NCBI GenBank assembly: GCA_030826265.1
Contig: JAPJOH010000017.1
Location: 1 to 32,408, forward strand
DNA: 32,408 bases
Direction: 5' to 3'
Source: Collinsella aerofaciens
GTDB taxonomy: Bacteria > Actinomycetota > Coriobacteriia > Coriobacteriales > Coriobacteriaceae
Below the pieces are notes generated by a model. The model made no database searches and was not told the DNA's origin. It saw only the letters and a program-made list of their open reading frames with translations. Below are positions 6,872 to 14,984 of the stretch, in pieces (the stretch's first letter is position 1; every line of letters starts with the position of its first letter). A program made the translations under genes and the position numbers.

Positions 6872-8295
6872 GAATCTGCTTGGTACTCGAGGGTTGCTAC
6901 CCCTATGTGCACGGCGGCGTATCTACCTGGATGCATGGCTACATTACGGCCATGCCCGAGCACGAGTTTGTGCTGTGGATGATCGGCGCGCATGCTGCCG
7001 ACCGTGGCAAGTTTGCCTACGAGCTGCCCGGCAACGTGGTCGAGGTGCACGAGGTGTTCCTGGACGATGCCCTGCGGCTTTCGGGCGAGCAACATGAAGC
7101 CAGTTTTAACGACCGTGAGCGCGAGGCGCTACGCCGTCTGGTTTCGCTCTCCAATCCGGACTGGGACGTGTTATTCGATATCTTCCACCGCCGTCGCGTG
7201 CATCCGCTCTCGTTTTTGCAGAGCCGCACGTTTATGGATATCTTTCGTGACGTGTGCCTGGCCGAGTATCCCTACACGCCCTTTGCCGATGCATTCCACA
7301 CCATGCGCTCCATGTTGCTGCCCGTGCTCTACCTGTTGGGCAGCGAGGTGCCGGTGGCCGATATGTACCATGCCATCTCGACCGGCTACGGTGGCCTGCT
7401 CGCCTGCCTGGGCTCAAGCGTTCACCATGCGCCGGTGCTGCTGACCGAGCATGGCATCTATACCCGCGAGCGCGAGGAAGAGATCATTCGCGCCGATTGG
7501 GTGGTGCCGTCGTTTAAGGACCGCTGGATCCGCTTTTTCTACCTGCTTTCGGAGGAGATCTACCGCCGCGCCTTCCGCGTGACGAGTTTGTTCCATAACG
7601 CCCGCAAGACGCAGATTGATATGGGCTGCGATGCGGACAAATGCCTGGTCATCCCCAACGGCATCCAGTTCGATCGCTTTAAGGATATTCCCTTAAAGAC
7701 CGATGACGGCTGGGTGGATATTGGCGCGGTGGTGCGCCTTGCGCCCATCAAGGATGTCAAGACCATGATCTATGCCTTCTTTGAGCTGCACGAGCGCCTG
7801 CCCAAGGTGCGCCTGCACATCATGGGCGGCGTGGACGACGAGGAGTACGGCGCCGAGTGCCACGCGCTGGTCGAAACCCTGGGCGTGCGCGACCTGATCT
7901 TTACCGGCCGCGTCAACGTGGTCGAGTACATGGAAAAGCTCGACTTTACCATTTTGACGAGCATCTCCGAGGGCCAGCCGCTCAGCGTGCTGGAGTCGCT
8001 TGCAGCGCGCCGTCCCTGCGTGACGACCGAGGTGGGCTGCTGTCGCGAGCTTCTCGAAGGCGCCCCGGGCGACGACTTTGGCGTGGCGGGTTTTGTGACG
8101 CCGCCTATGTATCGCAAGGGCTTGGCCGATGCCATGGAACGCATGTGCACAAGCCGCGCTCGTCGCATTGAGATGGGGGAGCGCGGCCAGCGTCGCGTTG
8201 CCACGTACTTCTTGCACGAGCAGATGCTCGCCAACTATCGCGCGCTGTACGACGAGACGGCGCAAGCGTTTGACCTGCCCAGAGAGGGGGAGTAG
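6868..8295 (+). CDS. pelF: PelF-type GT4 glycosyltransferase
   Basis: A 475-aa cytoplasmic glycosyltransferase of family 4 (GT-B fold). The N-terminus EGCYPYVHGGVSTW is the typical opening of the PelF family. The C-terminal Rossmann half contains VVRLAPIKDVKTMI and the EX7E signature SEGQPLSVLES (Glu368 and Glu376), which holds the UDP-sugar. In Pseudomonas, PelF is the polymerising enzyme and uses UDP-GlcNAc/GalNAc-type donors; the donor here is inferred. Its ATG overlaps the preceding stop (ATGA), and pelG starts three bases after its stop, so translation is coupled. Length is normal for the family. This is the most secure marker of the locus. Confidence 0.92.
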   Translation: MRICLVLEGCYPYVHGGVSTWMHGYITAMPEHEFVLWMIGAHAADRGKFAYELPGNVVEVHEVFLDDALRLSGEQHEASFNDREREALRRLVSLSNPDWDVLFDIFHRRRVHPLSFLQSRTFMDIFRDVCLAEYPYTPFADAFHTMRSMLLPVLYLLGSEVPVADMYHAISTGYGGLLACLGSSVHHAPVLLTEHGIYTREREEEIIRADWVVPSFKDRWIRFFYLLSEEIYRRAFRVTSLFHNARKTQIDMGCDADKCLVIPNGIQFDRFKDIPLKTDDGWVDIGAVVRLAPIKDVKTMIYAFFELHERLPKVRLHIMGGVDDEEYGAECHALVETLGVRDLIFTGRVNVVEYMEKLDFTILTSISEGQPLSVLESLAARRPCVTTEVGCCRELLEGAPGDDFGVAGFVTPPMYRKGLADAMERMCTSRARRIEMGERGQRRVATYFLHEQMLANYRALYDETAQAFDLPREGE

Positions 8296-8298
8296 CCG

Positions 8299-9843
8299 GT
8301 GGCCGGAATCGGTTTTGAGCTCAAGCGCCTGTTTAGGCGCAAGGGTCTGTTTGCCACGATGCGCGCCTATGGCTACGCTGGCATTGTGTGCACGGGCCCC
8401 ATGCTGCTGGGCGTGCTGCTCCAGGTGGGTATCTTGGTGCTGTGCGGTCTGTGGGGTGTGGGCCGTGCCAACCAAGATCTGCTGGTGTGCATGGTGACCT
8501 ACACGCTGCTGGCGTCGCTCACGCTCACGAGTTTTTTCTCTATGCCGGTCACGCGCTTTTTGGCCGATATGCTTTTTGCCGAGCGCGAGGATGAGATCCT
8601 GCCTTCGTTTTGGGGCTCCAACGCCATCATGCTCGTTGCGGGCACGGTGCTCTACGGCGTCTTTTTGCTGTTCTCGGGCGCCACGCTGCTGCAGGGGCTG
8701 CTGTGCCTGTGGCTGTTCAATATTATGATCGTCAACTGGAACGGCATGAGTTACCTCACGGCCATCAAGGATTACCGCGGTATCCTTTGCAGCTTTGCGG
8801 CTGCCATTGGCGTGGCGTGCCTGTGCGCCCTGGCCGCGCTGGCGCTGGGACTGCCGCCGGTCGAGGGCCTTTTGGCGTCAATTGCTCTGGGCTATGGCGT
8901 CATGCTCGCCTGGGACGTGGTACTGCTGTACCGGTTTTTTCCGCAGAGCGAACGCAGCCCCTGGCTGTATTTACGGTGGCTTGATCAGTTTATGCCGTTG
9001 GCGCTCACGGGCTTGTTTACCAACCTGGGCCTCTTTGCGCACTTGGTGATAATTTGGGCCGGTCCCATTGGCGTGCAGGTCAAGGGCTTGTTTTATGGTG
9101 CGCCCTACCACGATGTGCCGGCGCTTATCGCGTTTTTGACGATCCTGGTCACGTCCGTCAACTTTGTGGTCTCGGTCGAGGTCAATTTCTATCCGCGCTA
9201 CCGCGACTACTACAGCCTGTTCAACGACGGTGGTGTGGTGGGCGACATTGTGGTGGCCGAGGAGGAAATGCTTGCCACGCTCAACCGAGAACTGCGGTTT
9301 TGTGCGCTCAAGCAACTGTTTGTGACGGCGGCGGTCATTTCGCTCGAGACCACGGTGCTGTCGGCCCTACCGTTGGGCTTTAACAACCTGATGCACGGGT
9401 ATTTTCGCACGCTGTGCGTGGGCTACGGCCTGTATGCAGTGGGCAACACGATCCTGCTGATCTTGCTGTACTTTACCGACTACAAGGGGGCCGTGCTGGC
9501 CTCGGGCCTGTTTGCCGGTGTGGCCGGGCTGGCGACCGCCGTGTCGTTGCTTTTGCCGCAGCAGTTTTACGGCTTTGGCTTTTTGTTGGGTGCAGCGGTG
9601 TTTTTTATCGTGGCGCTGCTGCGGCTCGATACCTATACCGCCAACTTACCGTATCGTATCCTGAGCCAGCAGCCTATTGTGGCGACCGTCAAAACGGGTC
9701 GCTTTACACAGCTGGGCCGCTTGCTCGACCGTGCCGAGCAGCGCTATGAGGAAGGTCGCCATAAGGGTGAGCCACATGGCGCGTTTGAGCGCGCAGTAGT
9801 TCACGTGTATCGCAAGCATTGGGGAGGTTCTGATGACCGATAG
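8299..9843 (+). CDS. pelG: PelG-type polysaccharide transporter
   Basis: A 514-aa integral membrane protein, GTG start at 8299 with GAGAGGGGG 10 bases upstream. The opening MAGIGFELKRLFRR is characteristic of PelG. About twelve hydrophobic segments are spread over residues 25-465, as in MOP/MATE-superfamily polysaccharide flippases, followed by a short cytoplasmic tail. It would move the growing polymer made by PelF across the membrane. In Gram-negative Pel systems PelB and PelC finish export through the outer membrane; neither is present here, as expected for a single-membrane cell. The gene's end overlaps the CotH gene by eleven bases, which ties the downstream trio to the pel-like operon. 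Confidence 0.92.
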   Translation: MAGIGFELKRLFRRKGLFATMRAYGYAGIVCTGPMLLGVLLQVGILVLCGLWGVGRANQDLLVCMVTYTLLASLTLTSFFSMPVTRFLADMLFAEREDEILPSFWGSNAIMLVAGTVLYGVFLLFSGATLLQGLLCLWLFNIMIVNWNGMSYLTAIKDYRGILCSFAAAIGVACLCALAALALGLPPVEGLLASIALGYGVMLAWDVVLLYRFFPQSERSPWLYLRWLDQFMPLALTGLFTNLGLFAHLVIIWAGPIGVQVKGLFYGAPYHDVPALIAFLTILVTSVNFVVSVEVNFYPRYRDYYSLFNDGGVVGDIVVAEEEMLATLNRELRFCALKQLFVTAAVISLETTVLSALPLGFNNLMHGYFRTLCVGYGLYAVGNTILLILLYFTDYKGAVLASGLFAGVAGLATAVSLLLPQQFYGFGFLLGAAVFFIVALLRLDTYTANLPYRILSQQPIVATVKTGRFTQLGRLLDRAEQRYEEGRHKGEPHGAFERAVVHVYRKHWGGSDDR

Positions 9844-11602
9844 GATGATGTCTCGTCGTCGCCTGTTTGAGGCGGCTGCCGGTGCGCTGTTGCTTTCGGG
9901 CTGCTCGGTGCAGGAAGACTCCTCGACCAAAAAGGTCAAAAAGCAGGACAAGATTAAAAAGGCCGAGGCCTCCGACCAGTCCAAGCACCTGCGCGATAAG
10001 GACGAGCTGTACGAGGTTTACGACGACTCGGGCATTGTGACCATGTACCTAACGGTCTCGCGCGGCAACAGCTCCGAGAACACGGACCACAGCTGGGCCG
10101 AGATCAGCACGTACTCGGTGTATGACTATGCCGACATGGGTGTGACGCGCTATCAGGTTATGGGCCTGCTGCAGCCGGGCGACGAAGAGGGCCCAGTTGC
10201 CGGCGAGGTTGGCTATGGCGAGGAAGCGCCCAATGCCACCGTGCAGGTGCGCGGCCAGACGTCGAGCTCCTACACGCAAAAGAATTACAAGGTGGAGCTC
10301 AAAAAAGGAAAAGGTACCTGGCGCCAGCAGCGCGCGATTGCGCTCAACAAGCACATGGGCGAGGGTATGCGTTATCGCAACAAGATGGCCTACGATCTTA
10401 TCCGCGGGATTCCCCAGATGATGGGCCTGCGCACGCAGTTTGTGCATCTGTGGGTGTGCGACCAGACCGAAAAGTCCAACGACACCTTTGAGGACTACGG
10501 CCTGTTTACGCAGGTGGAGCAGCTCAACAAGACGGCGCTTAAGGCGCACGGCTTGGATAAGAGCGGGCACCTGTACAAGGTGAACAGCTTTGATTTCCAT
10601 CGCTACGAGGACACCATTAAGCTTGCCGATGATCCCGACTATAACCAGGCAAACTTTGATGGCATGCTCGAGATTAAGGGCGATACGGACCACACCAAGC
10701 TCATCGAGATGCTCGATGCGCTCAACGACGAATCGCAAAAGATCGATGACGTGCTCGACATCTACTTTGATACCGAGAACCTGGTCTATTGGTTGGCGTT
10801 TCAGATCCTGACGGGCAACTGCGATACGCAGAACCGTAACTGCTATCTGTACAGCCCGCTTAACTCCAAGGTCTGGTATATCTTGGATTGGGATAACGAC
10901 GGCATGCTGCGTAAGTTGGAGCTTTCTCTTACCGGGTTGTCGGACTACGCGAGCTGGGAGCGCGGCGCAAGCAACTACTGGGGCAACGTGCTGTTTAACC
11001 GCGCGTTGCGCAGCAAGTCGTTCCGCAGCGAACTCGACCGTGCCGTCAAGGACTTGCGCTCGTATTTGACCGAGACTCGCCTGACCAAGATGATCAAGCA
11101 CTACCGCGAGGTGACTGAATCCCTGGTCTTTGCTTCGCCCGATATCGACCATCTGCCTGTCACCAAGGACCAATACGAGCAGATTGCCGCGGCAATTCCA
11201 TCCGAGATCGAGGAGAACTACAAGAGCTATCGCGAGAGCTATAAGAAGCCCATGCCGTTCTACATTGGCGTGCCGCAGATCGACAACGGTAAGCTGCGCG
11301 TTAACTGGGATGCTGCGTACGACTTCGAGGCGCGCGACATTCGTTATACCGTTGAGCTGGCGCGCGACTACGCTATAACCGACGTGGTCTTTAAGGCCGA
11401 GGATGTGCTGCTGCCCGAGGTGACCTGTGATGCGCCCGAAGCCGGCCAGTACTTTGTGCGCGTGCGCGCCACCAACTCCGATGGTTTTATGCAGGATGCG
11501 TTTGATTACTACGTGACCGACGACGGCAAGCACTACGGCATGAAGTGTTTTTACGTGCAGGACGGCGGTAAGGTCGCGGAGGACACGTATGAGGAGGGCT
11601 AG
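9833..11602 (+). CDS. CotH kinase family lipoprotein
   Basis: A 589-aa secreted protein; ATG 9833 follows GGGAGGT. The N-terminus has SRRRLF followed by a hydrophobic stretch ending LLLSGC (lipidated Cys24), so it is a lipoprotein that may use the Tat route. Residues about 75-420 match the CotH fold: RGQTSSSYTQKNYKVEL around Arg140, LNKHMGEGMRYRNKMAYDL, and the acidic motif DWDND at 352-356, comparable to the metal-binding aspartates of CotH atypical kinases. The C-terminal part (about 460-589) looks like a fibronectin-type beta domain. Spore-coat CotH phosphorylates proteins, but this organism type does not sporulate, so the substrate is unknown; a surface protein or the exopolysaccharide itself is possible. 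It overlaps both neighbours. Confidence 0.8.
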   Translation: MTDRMMSRRRLFEAAAGALLLSGCSVQEDSSTKKVKKQDKIKKAEASDQSKHLRDKDELYEVYDDSGIVTMYLTVSRGNSSENTDHSWAEISTYSVYDYADMGVTRYQVMGLLQPGDEEGPVAGEVGYGEEAPNATVQVRGQTSSSYTQKNYKVELKKGKGTWRQQRAIALNKHMGEGMRYRNKMAYDLIRGIPQMMGLRTQFVHLWVCDQTEKSNDTFEDYGLFTQVEQLNKTALKAHGLDKSGHLYKVNSFDFHRYEDTIKLADDPDYNQANFDGMLEIKGDTDHTKLIEMLDALNDESQKIDDVLDIYFDTENLVYWLAFQILTGNCDTQNRNCYLYSPLNSKVWYILDWDNDGMLRKLELSLTGLSDYASWERGASNYWGNVLFNRALRSKSFRSELDRAVKDLRSYLTETRLTKMIKHYREVTESLVFASPDIDHLPVTKDQYEQIAAAIPSEIEENYKSYRESYKKPMPFYIGVPQIDNGKLRVNWDAAYDFEARDIRYTVELARDYAITDVVFKAEDVLLPEVTCDAPEAGQYFVRVRATNSDGFMQDAFDYYVTDDGKHYGMKCFYVQDGGKVAEDTYEEG

Positions 11603-12380
11603 CGCGCTGCTTGAGCGCTTGGCGGCTCCGCCTGTGCGTGCCACGCAGGAGCGTTACCGCCACGAGCTCAAATATCTTATTAACGAGGGTGAGCATGCTG
11701 CGCTTGCCTGCCGCATGGCGCCGGTTTTTAAACTGGACAAGCATGCGCGGGCGGGTGGTTACACCATTCGCAGCCTGTATTTTGACGACTACTGCAACTC
11801 GGCCTACGAGGAAAAAGACGCCGGCATTCTCATGCGCAAAAAGTATCGCGTGCGCATCTATAACGGCAGCGACAAGGTGATTAAGCTTGAGCGCAAAAAG
11901 AAGTCCGGCAGCTGGATTTACAAGGAGGACGCGCCGCTCACGCGCGGCGAGTTTGAGCAGATTCTGGCCGGCGACTACGGCTTTTTGCTGAGGAGCCCCT
12001 ATCCGCTCTGCCGCGAGTTCTACATCGAGTGCATCTGCAACATGATGCGCCCGCGGACCATCGTGGACTACGAGCGCGAGCCGTGGGTGATGGATGAGGG
12101 CACCGTGCGCATTACGTTTGACATGAACGTGCGTGCCGCGGTGGGAAGCTTCGATATCTTTGACTCGACGCTGCCCGCGCTGCCGGTCCTGGAGCCCGGC
12201 AAGCTGGTGATGGAGGTCAAGTTTACGGAGTTTTGCCCGCAGCTAGTGCGCGATATGGTGCCGCCGGGCGCGGCCGAACTCACGGCGGTCTCCAAGTACT
12301 GCCTATGTTACGAAAAGACCGCCTACCTGCGCGGATTTAATTACTGGGAATCGGATTTTGAGAACCGAGGGGATATTTAG
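11589..12380 (+). CDS. VTC/polyphosphate-polymerase-domain protein
   Basis: A 263-aa soluble protein whose ATG lies inside the end of the CotH gene (14-base overlap). It shows the motifs of the bacterial VTC domain: RHELKYLI near the start, TIRSLYFDDY, MRKKYRVRIY, VIKLERKKK, and MEVKFTEF towards the end. The basic strand residues line the tunnel of this TTM-like (triphosphate tunnel) fold and a Glu-X-Lys pair binds the metal and phosphates. Yeast Vtc4 with this fold makes polyphosphate from ATP. Bacterial relatives encoded beside CotH and DUF4956 genes have no firmly established activity as far as I know. The position suggests a phosphate-donating or nucleotide-handling partner of CotH. Confidence 0.85.
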   Translation: MRRASALLERLAAPPVRATQERYRHELKYLINEGEHAALACRMAPVFKLDKHARAGGYTIRSLYFDDYCNSAYEEKDAGILMRKKYRVRIYNGSDKVIKLERKKKSGSWIYKEDAPLTRGEFEQILAGDYGFLLRSPYPLCREFYIECICNMMRPRTIVDYEREPWVMDEGTVRITFDMNVRAAVGSFDIFDSTLPALPVLEPGKLVMEVKFTEFCPQLVRDMVPPGAAELTAVSKYCLCYEKTAYLRGFNYWESDFENRGDI

Positions 12381-12383
12381 ACC

Positions 12384-13049
12384 ATGAGCACCAGGGACTT
12401 TTTTAAGAACTCCGTCTTGGAGGCGTTTGGCCAGGTCGACCCTGCCAAGATTGGCCTTTCGCTGCTCGTGGCGCTCGCCATGGGCATCCTAATCTATTAC
12501 GTGTACAAGCGCTTTTTTACCGGCGTGGTGTATTCGCGCAGCTTTGCCGTGACGCTCGTGGGCATGTGCGTGCTCACCTGCATGGCCACGCTCGCGATCT
12601 CGACCAACGTGGTCATCTCGCTCGGTATGGTCGGTGCTCTGTCCATCGTCCGCTACCGTACGGCGGTCAAGGACCCGCTCGACCTGCTGTATCTGTTTTG
12701 GGCCATTACCACGGGCATTACGGCAGGCGCCGGCATGTACGCGCTCGTGGGGCTCACGGCTGTGGTGATCGTGGTGATGATCGCCGGCTTTGCGAGCCAC
12801 CAGGACAAGGCACGCGTGTACATGATGGTCATCCACTACACGGGCCAGACCACCGGCGACGATATCGTGCGCGCGTTTGGGCGTACCAAGTTCACCGTCA
12901 AGTCCAAGACCATGCGCGGCGACAAGGTCGAGATGGCCGTCGAGGTGTTCTCGGACGGCGTGGATATGCCCTATGCCGACGCCATTCGCGCGCTCGATGG
13001 TGTTGAGGACCTAACGTTGATCCAATACAACGGCGAATATCACGGCTAA
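12384..13049 (+). CDS. DUF4956 membrane protein
   Basis: A 221-aa protein starting three bases after the VTC gene. Residues about 22-140 contain four hydrophobic segments (IGLSLLVALAMGILIYYVY; FAVTLVGMCVLTCMATLAI; VVISLGMVGALSIVRYR; and a glycine-rich segment about 110-138). The SIVRYRTAVKDPLDLLYLFWA stretch is the conserved core of DUF4956. The last 80 residues are a small soluble alpha/beta domain facing the cytoplasm. The family has no defined function that I know; it recurs beside VTC-domain proteins, so it may form the membrane channel or platform through which the VTC product reaches the extracytoplasmic CotH protein. It is the last gene of the operon. Confidence 0.85.
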   Translation: MSTRDFFKNSVLEAFGQVDPAKIGLSLLVALAMGILIYYVYKRFFTGVVYSRSFAVTLVGMCVLTCMATLAISTNVVISLGMVGALSIVRYRTAVKDPLDLLYLFWAITTGITAGAGMYALVGLTAVVIVVMIAGFASHQDKARVYMMVIHYTGQTTGDDIVRAFGRTKFTVKSKTMRGDKVEMAVEVFSDGVDMPYADAIRALDGVEDLTLIQYNGEYHG

Positions 13050-13055
13050 TTTTGT

Positions 13056-13079
13056 TCCGGCGTTCTAACGAACGCCGGA
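13056..13079 (+). terminator. Hairpin after the pel-like operon, possible terminator
   Basis: TCCGGCGTTC (13056-13065) pairs perfectly with GAACGCCGGA (13070-13079) around TAAC, seven bases after the DUF4956 stop. The stem is strong but there is no T-run after it, so it may be a Rho-assisted terminator or a 3'-end stabiliser. Confidence 0.45.
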
Positions 13080-13161
13080 CCGCTCGACGCTGCTTGCGCT
13101 GACGTTTTCTCGACCTGGGTGGGCTGGTCTTGGTTTGGTTTTATGTAAAGGATGGTGCCGC

Positions 13162-14154
13162 GTGGACGTGCAACAGCTAGAAGAGTCCTGGGCTGCAAGG
13201 GCCGGCGCGCGTGAGGCGCGTCTTGTTGCGGCCTCGCACGTGCCGGCGGCGCTGTCGCTGCTGGGGATTGTGCGTCCCAGCGATCGCCTGGTCGTGTTTG
13301 CCGATGACTTTGCCGATGCGTTTGCGCGCGGCTTTGATGCCTGCGACGTTGTGCTCGTGGGGGAGCCGTCGGTTGCGGCGTTTACCGCCGCGTCCGAGGG
13401 CTTTGATGCTTCGTTTGATGCTGGCGGGTCGCATCTGTGGTGGTTCGTTAATTCCATCGGCGGGTTTGGCCTACGTGTGCCCGATCTGCGTGCGCTGGGT
13501 CGGGCGGCGCGTGAGGCCCGTGCGTTGCTCGTGGTGGATAACACCGTGGCAAGCGTCTTTGGGTGCGATCCGCTGCGTTTGGGTGCCGTCCTGTCGCTCG
13601 AGGCACTCGACCGTGTGTGTACCGGCGTTGCGCCGCGCAAGCTCGTCGCCGCTTCGGTGGCGCGCTCGCAGCTTAAGCGCCATCGCGTGGATGCCGCCGC
13701 CGAGTGTGCGCATGCGCTTCTTGCGGATTGCGGTGCGTCTGCACTCGACCTTTCTGCTAATGAGGCTTGCATGCTGGAGCGGGGGCTGTCTTCGCTCGAC
13801 GCTCGCATGCAGGCCCACTTCGATCGCGCCCGTGCGCTGGCCGAGTATCTGGCCGCCAACGAGATGGTACGCAACGTGCGCTATCCCGGGCTGACCTCGC
13901 ATCCCGACCATGCGGTTGCAACGGGAATCCTCGAGCACGGCTTTGGCCCGGCAGTTGAGTTTGACCTTATCGAGCGAAGTGCTGGTGAGCTGTTCGACAC
14001 ATTGCCGGGGGAGTTCCGCACGTCGCCCGCCGGCGGCGCAACGACACGCCTTTCGGCCCCACGCGGCAAGCAGAGGGGAACCATCCGCCTCTTCGCCGGC
14101 ACCGACGACCCCCTAACCGTAGCCGCCGCCCTAGACAACGCCCTCCGCAACTAG
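13162..14154 (+). CDS. Divergent Cys/Met-metabolism PLP enzyme (cystathionine synthase/lyase-like)
   Basis: About 330 aa from GTG 13162 (AAAGGATGG upstream); a TTG at 13135 in the same frame lacks a good site. The fold is that of PLP enzymes of the cystathionine gamma-synthase/lyase family: LLVVDNTVAS carries the Asp that contacts the pyridine nitrogen, VRYPGLTSHPDHAVA is a family hallmark and IRLFAGTDDPLTVAAAL matches the usual end. Two things are odd. The protein lacks roughly the first 50-60 residues of the family, including the PLP-phosphate-binding Tyr-Arg region contributed to the partner subunit. The lysine motif SxTKY is replaced by GVAPRKLVAAS, so the Schiff-base lysine is uncertain. 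It is probably a divergent or altered-function paralog. It is separate from the pel-like operon. Confidence 0.72.
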   Translation: MDVQQLEESWAARAGAREARLVAASHVPAALSLLGIVRPSDRLVVFADDFADAFARGFDACDVVLVGEPSVAAFTAASEGFDASFDAGGSHLWWFVNSIGGFGLRVPDLRALGRAAREARALLVVDNTVASVFGCDPLRLGAVLSLEALDRVCTGVAPRKLVAASVARSQLKRHRVDAAAECAHALLADCGASALDLSANEACMLERGLSSLDARMQAHFDRARALAEYLAANEMVRNVRYPGLTSHPDHAVATGILEHGFGPAVEFDLIERSAGELFDTLPGEFRTSPAGGATTRLSAPRGKQRGTIRLFAGTDDPLTVAAALDNALRN

Positions 14155-14232
14155 GTATTTTGGGGTTTGTCTCGGGGTAGTCTTTTTGGGACGGGCTTTT
14201 TTAGCAACTTTGGGACTGGGCCGTTGGGGACT

Positions 14233-14396
14233 GCGCCACGAAAACGGCCTATCTACTACGTTTAACCCTTAGGGGTCGACCATACCTGCCTTTTTTGAAA
14301 ACTGGCAAGCTGTCTACCAGCGGTTTTGTTTTCACGAAATCTGGTGTGGTAGAGGGTGTTCAACTAAACGTAGTAGATAGGCCCATTTTATGGCGC
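14233..14396. repeat. 164-bp palindromic element with 19-bp perfect terminal arms
   Basis: GGCCTATCTACTACGTTTA at 14246-14264 is exactly complementary to 14365-14383. The arms extend outward, with mismatches, to GCGCCA at 14233 and TGGCGC at 14396. The 100-base interior also pairs loosely (ACCATACC with GGTGTGGT regions) and contains no ORF. It fills the gap between two convergent genes. This is the form of a MITE or large REP-type intergenic repeat. My recollection that the arm motif recurs in Coriobacteriia genomes needs checking. Confidence 0.75.
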
Positions 14397-14443
14397 GCGC
14401 CTTAATTCGTTCGTGCGGCGGATCAATAATCAGACCAAATAGA

Positions 14444-14800
14444 CTACTTTGCGTTGATGCTGGCGATGAGGTCGCTGGCTTTGGTGGCGATGACGTTGTT
14501 GATGTCGGTCTGCAGCTCCTCGTAGACCTCGATGGCGCGCTCGCCGGCGGGGGTGAGCGTGGATCCGCGGGCGCCGTCGCGCTCGATAAGCTTGCAACCC
14601 AGCTGCCCTTCAGCCTCGTTCACAATACGCCACGCTTTGGAATACGCCATGCCCATGCTCTTAGCGGCGCGGTTGAGCGAGTGCTCGCGGGCAATACCCT
14701 GCAGCAGTAAGACGCAGCCGTGGCCGAACACGCCCGGCAGATCCTTGTCGCATGCTTGAATGACCAACTTTGCCGTTGTCTTGTACTCCATGTGCTCCAC
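14444..14800 (-). CDS. ModE-type winged-helix regulator
   Basis: A 118-aa DNA-binding protein on the minus strand. The motif SLNRAAKSMGMAYSKAWRIVNEAEGQLGCKLIERDGARGSTLTPAGERAIEVYEEL (described by its parts: AAKSMGMAYSKAW recognition helix, then the wing GARGSTLT) is that of the N-terminal domain of ModE, the molybdate-responsive regulator. The C-terminal molybdate-binding (MOP) domains of full ModE are absent, so it is a short single-domain form. The GTG start at 14800 is given; an ATG nine bases further in (14791) is equally possible, with GGGGAGA near 14802-14808 serving either. No molybdate transport or molybdoenzyme gene is adjacent, so the target is not shown here. Confidence 0.78.
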   Translation of the reverse strand: MEHMEYKTTAKLVIQACDKDLPGVFGHGCVLLLQGIAREHSLNRAAKSMGMAYSKAWRIVNEAEGQLGCKLIERDGARGSTLTPAGERAIEVYEELQTDINNVIATKASDLIASINAK

Positions 14801-14876
14801 GTCTCCCCGCTAAAGTGTTTGCTGGGCAAACGCAAAGCCTGCGTCAAACCCTCATGTGCTCTTCTTAAATCATGCA

Positions 14877-14905
14877 TTGTAGCAGTCAAAGTGCGTTAAG
14901 ATACT
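14877..14905 (+). promoter_or_regulatory. Candidate guaB promoter
   Basis: TTGTAG (14877-14882) and GATACT (14900-14905) are 17 bases apart and lie about 80 bases before the guaB start, in an otherwise G+C-richer leader. Both boxes are imperfect. Confidence 0.35.
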
Positions 14906-14984
14906 TCCCCAGTATTGGGCGCCCAAGGTTGGGCTGGGTCCTACGAGGCCTGCAGCCGACCGGTCGCATGGAAAAAGGAGAAAC

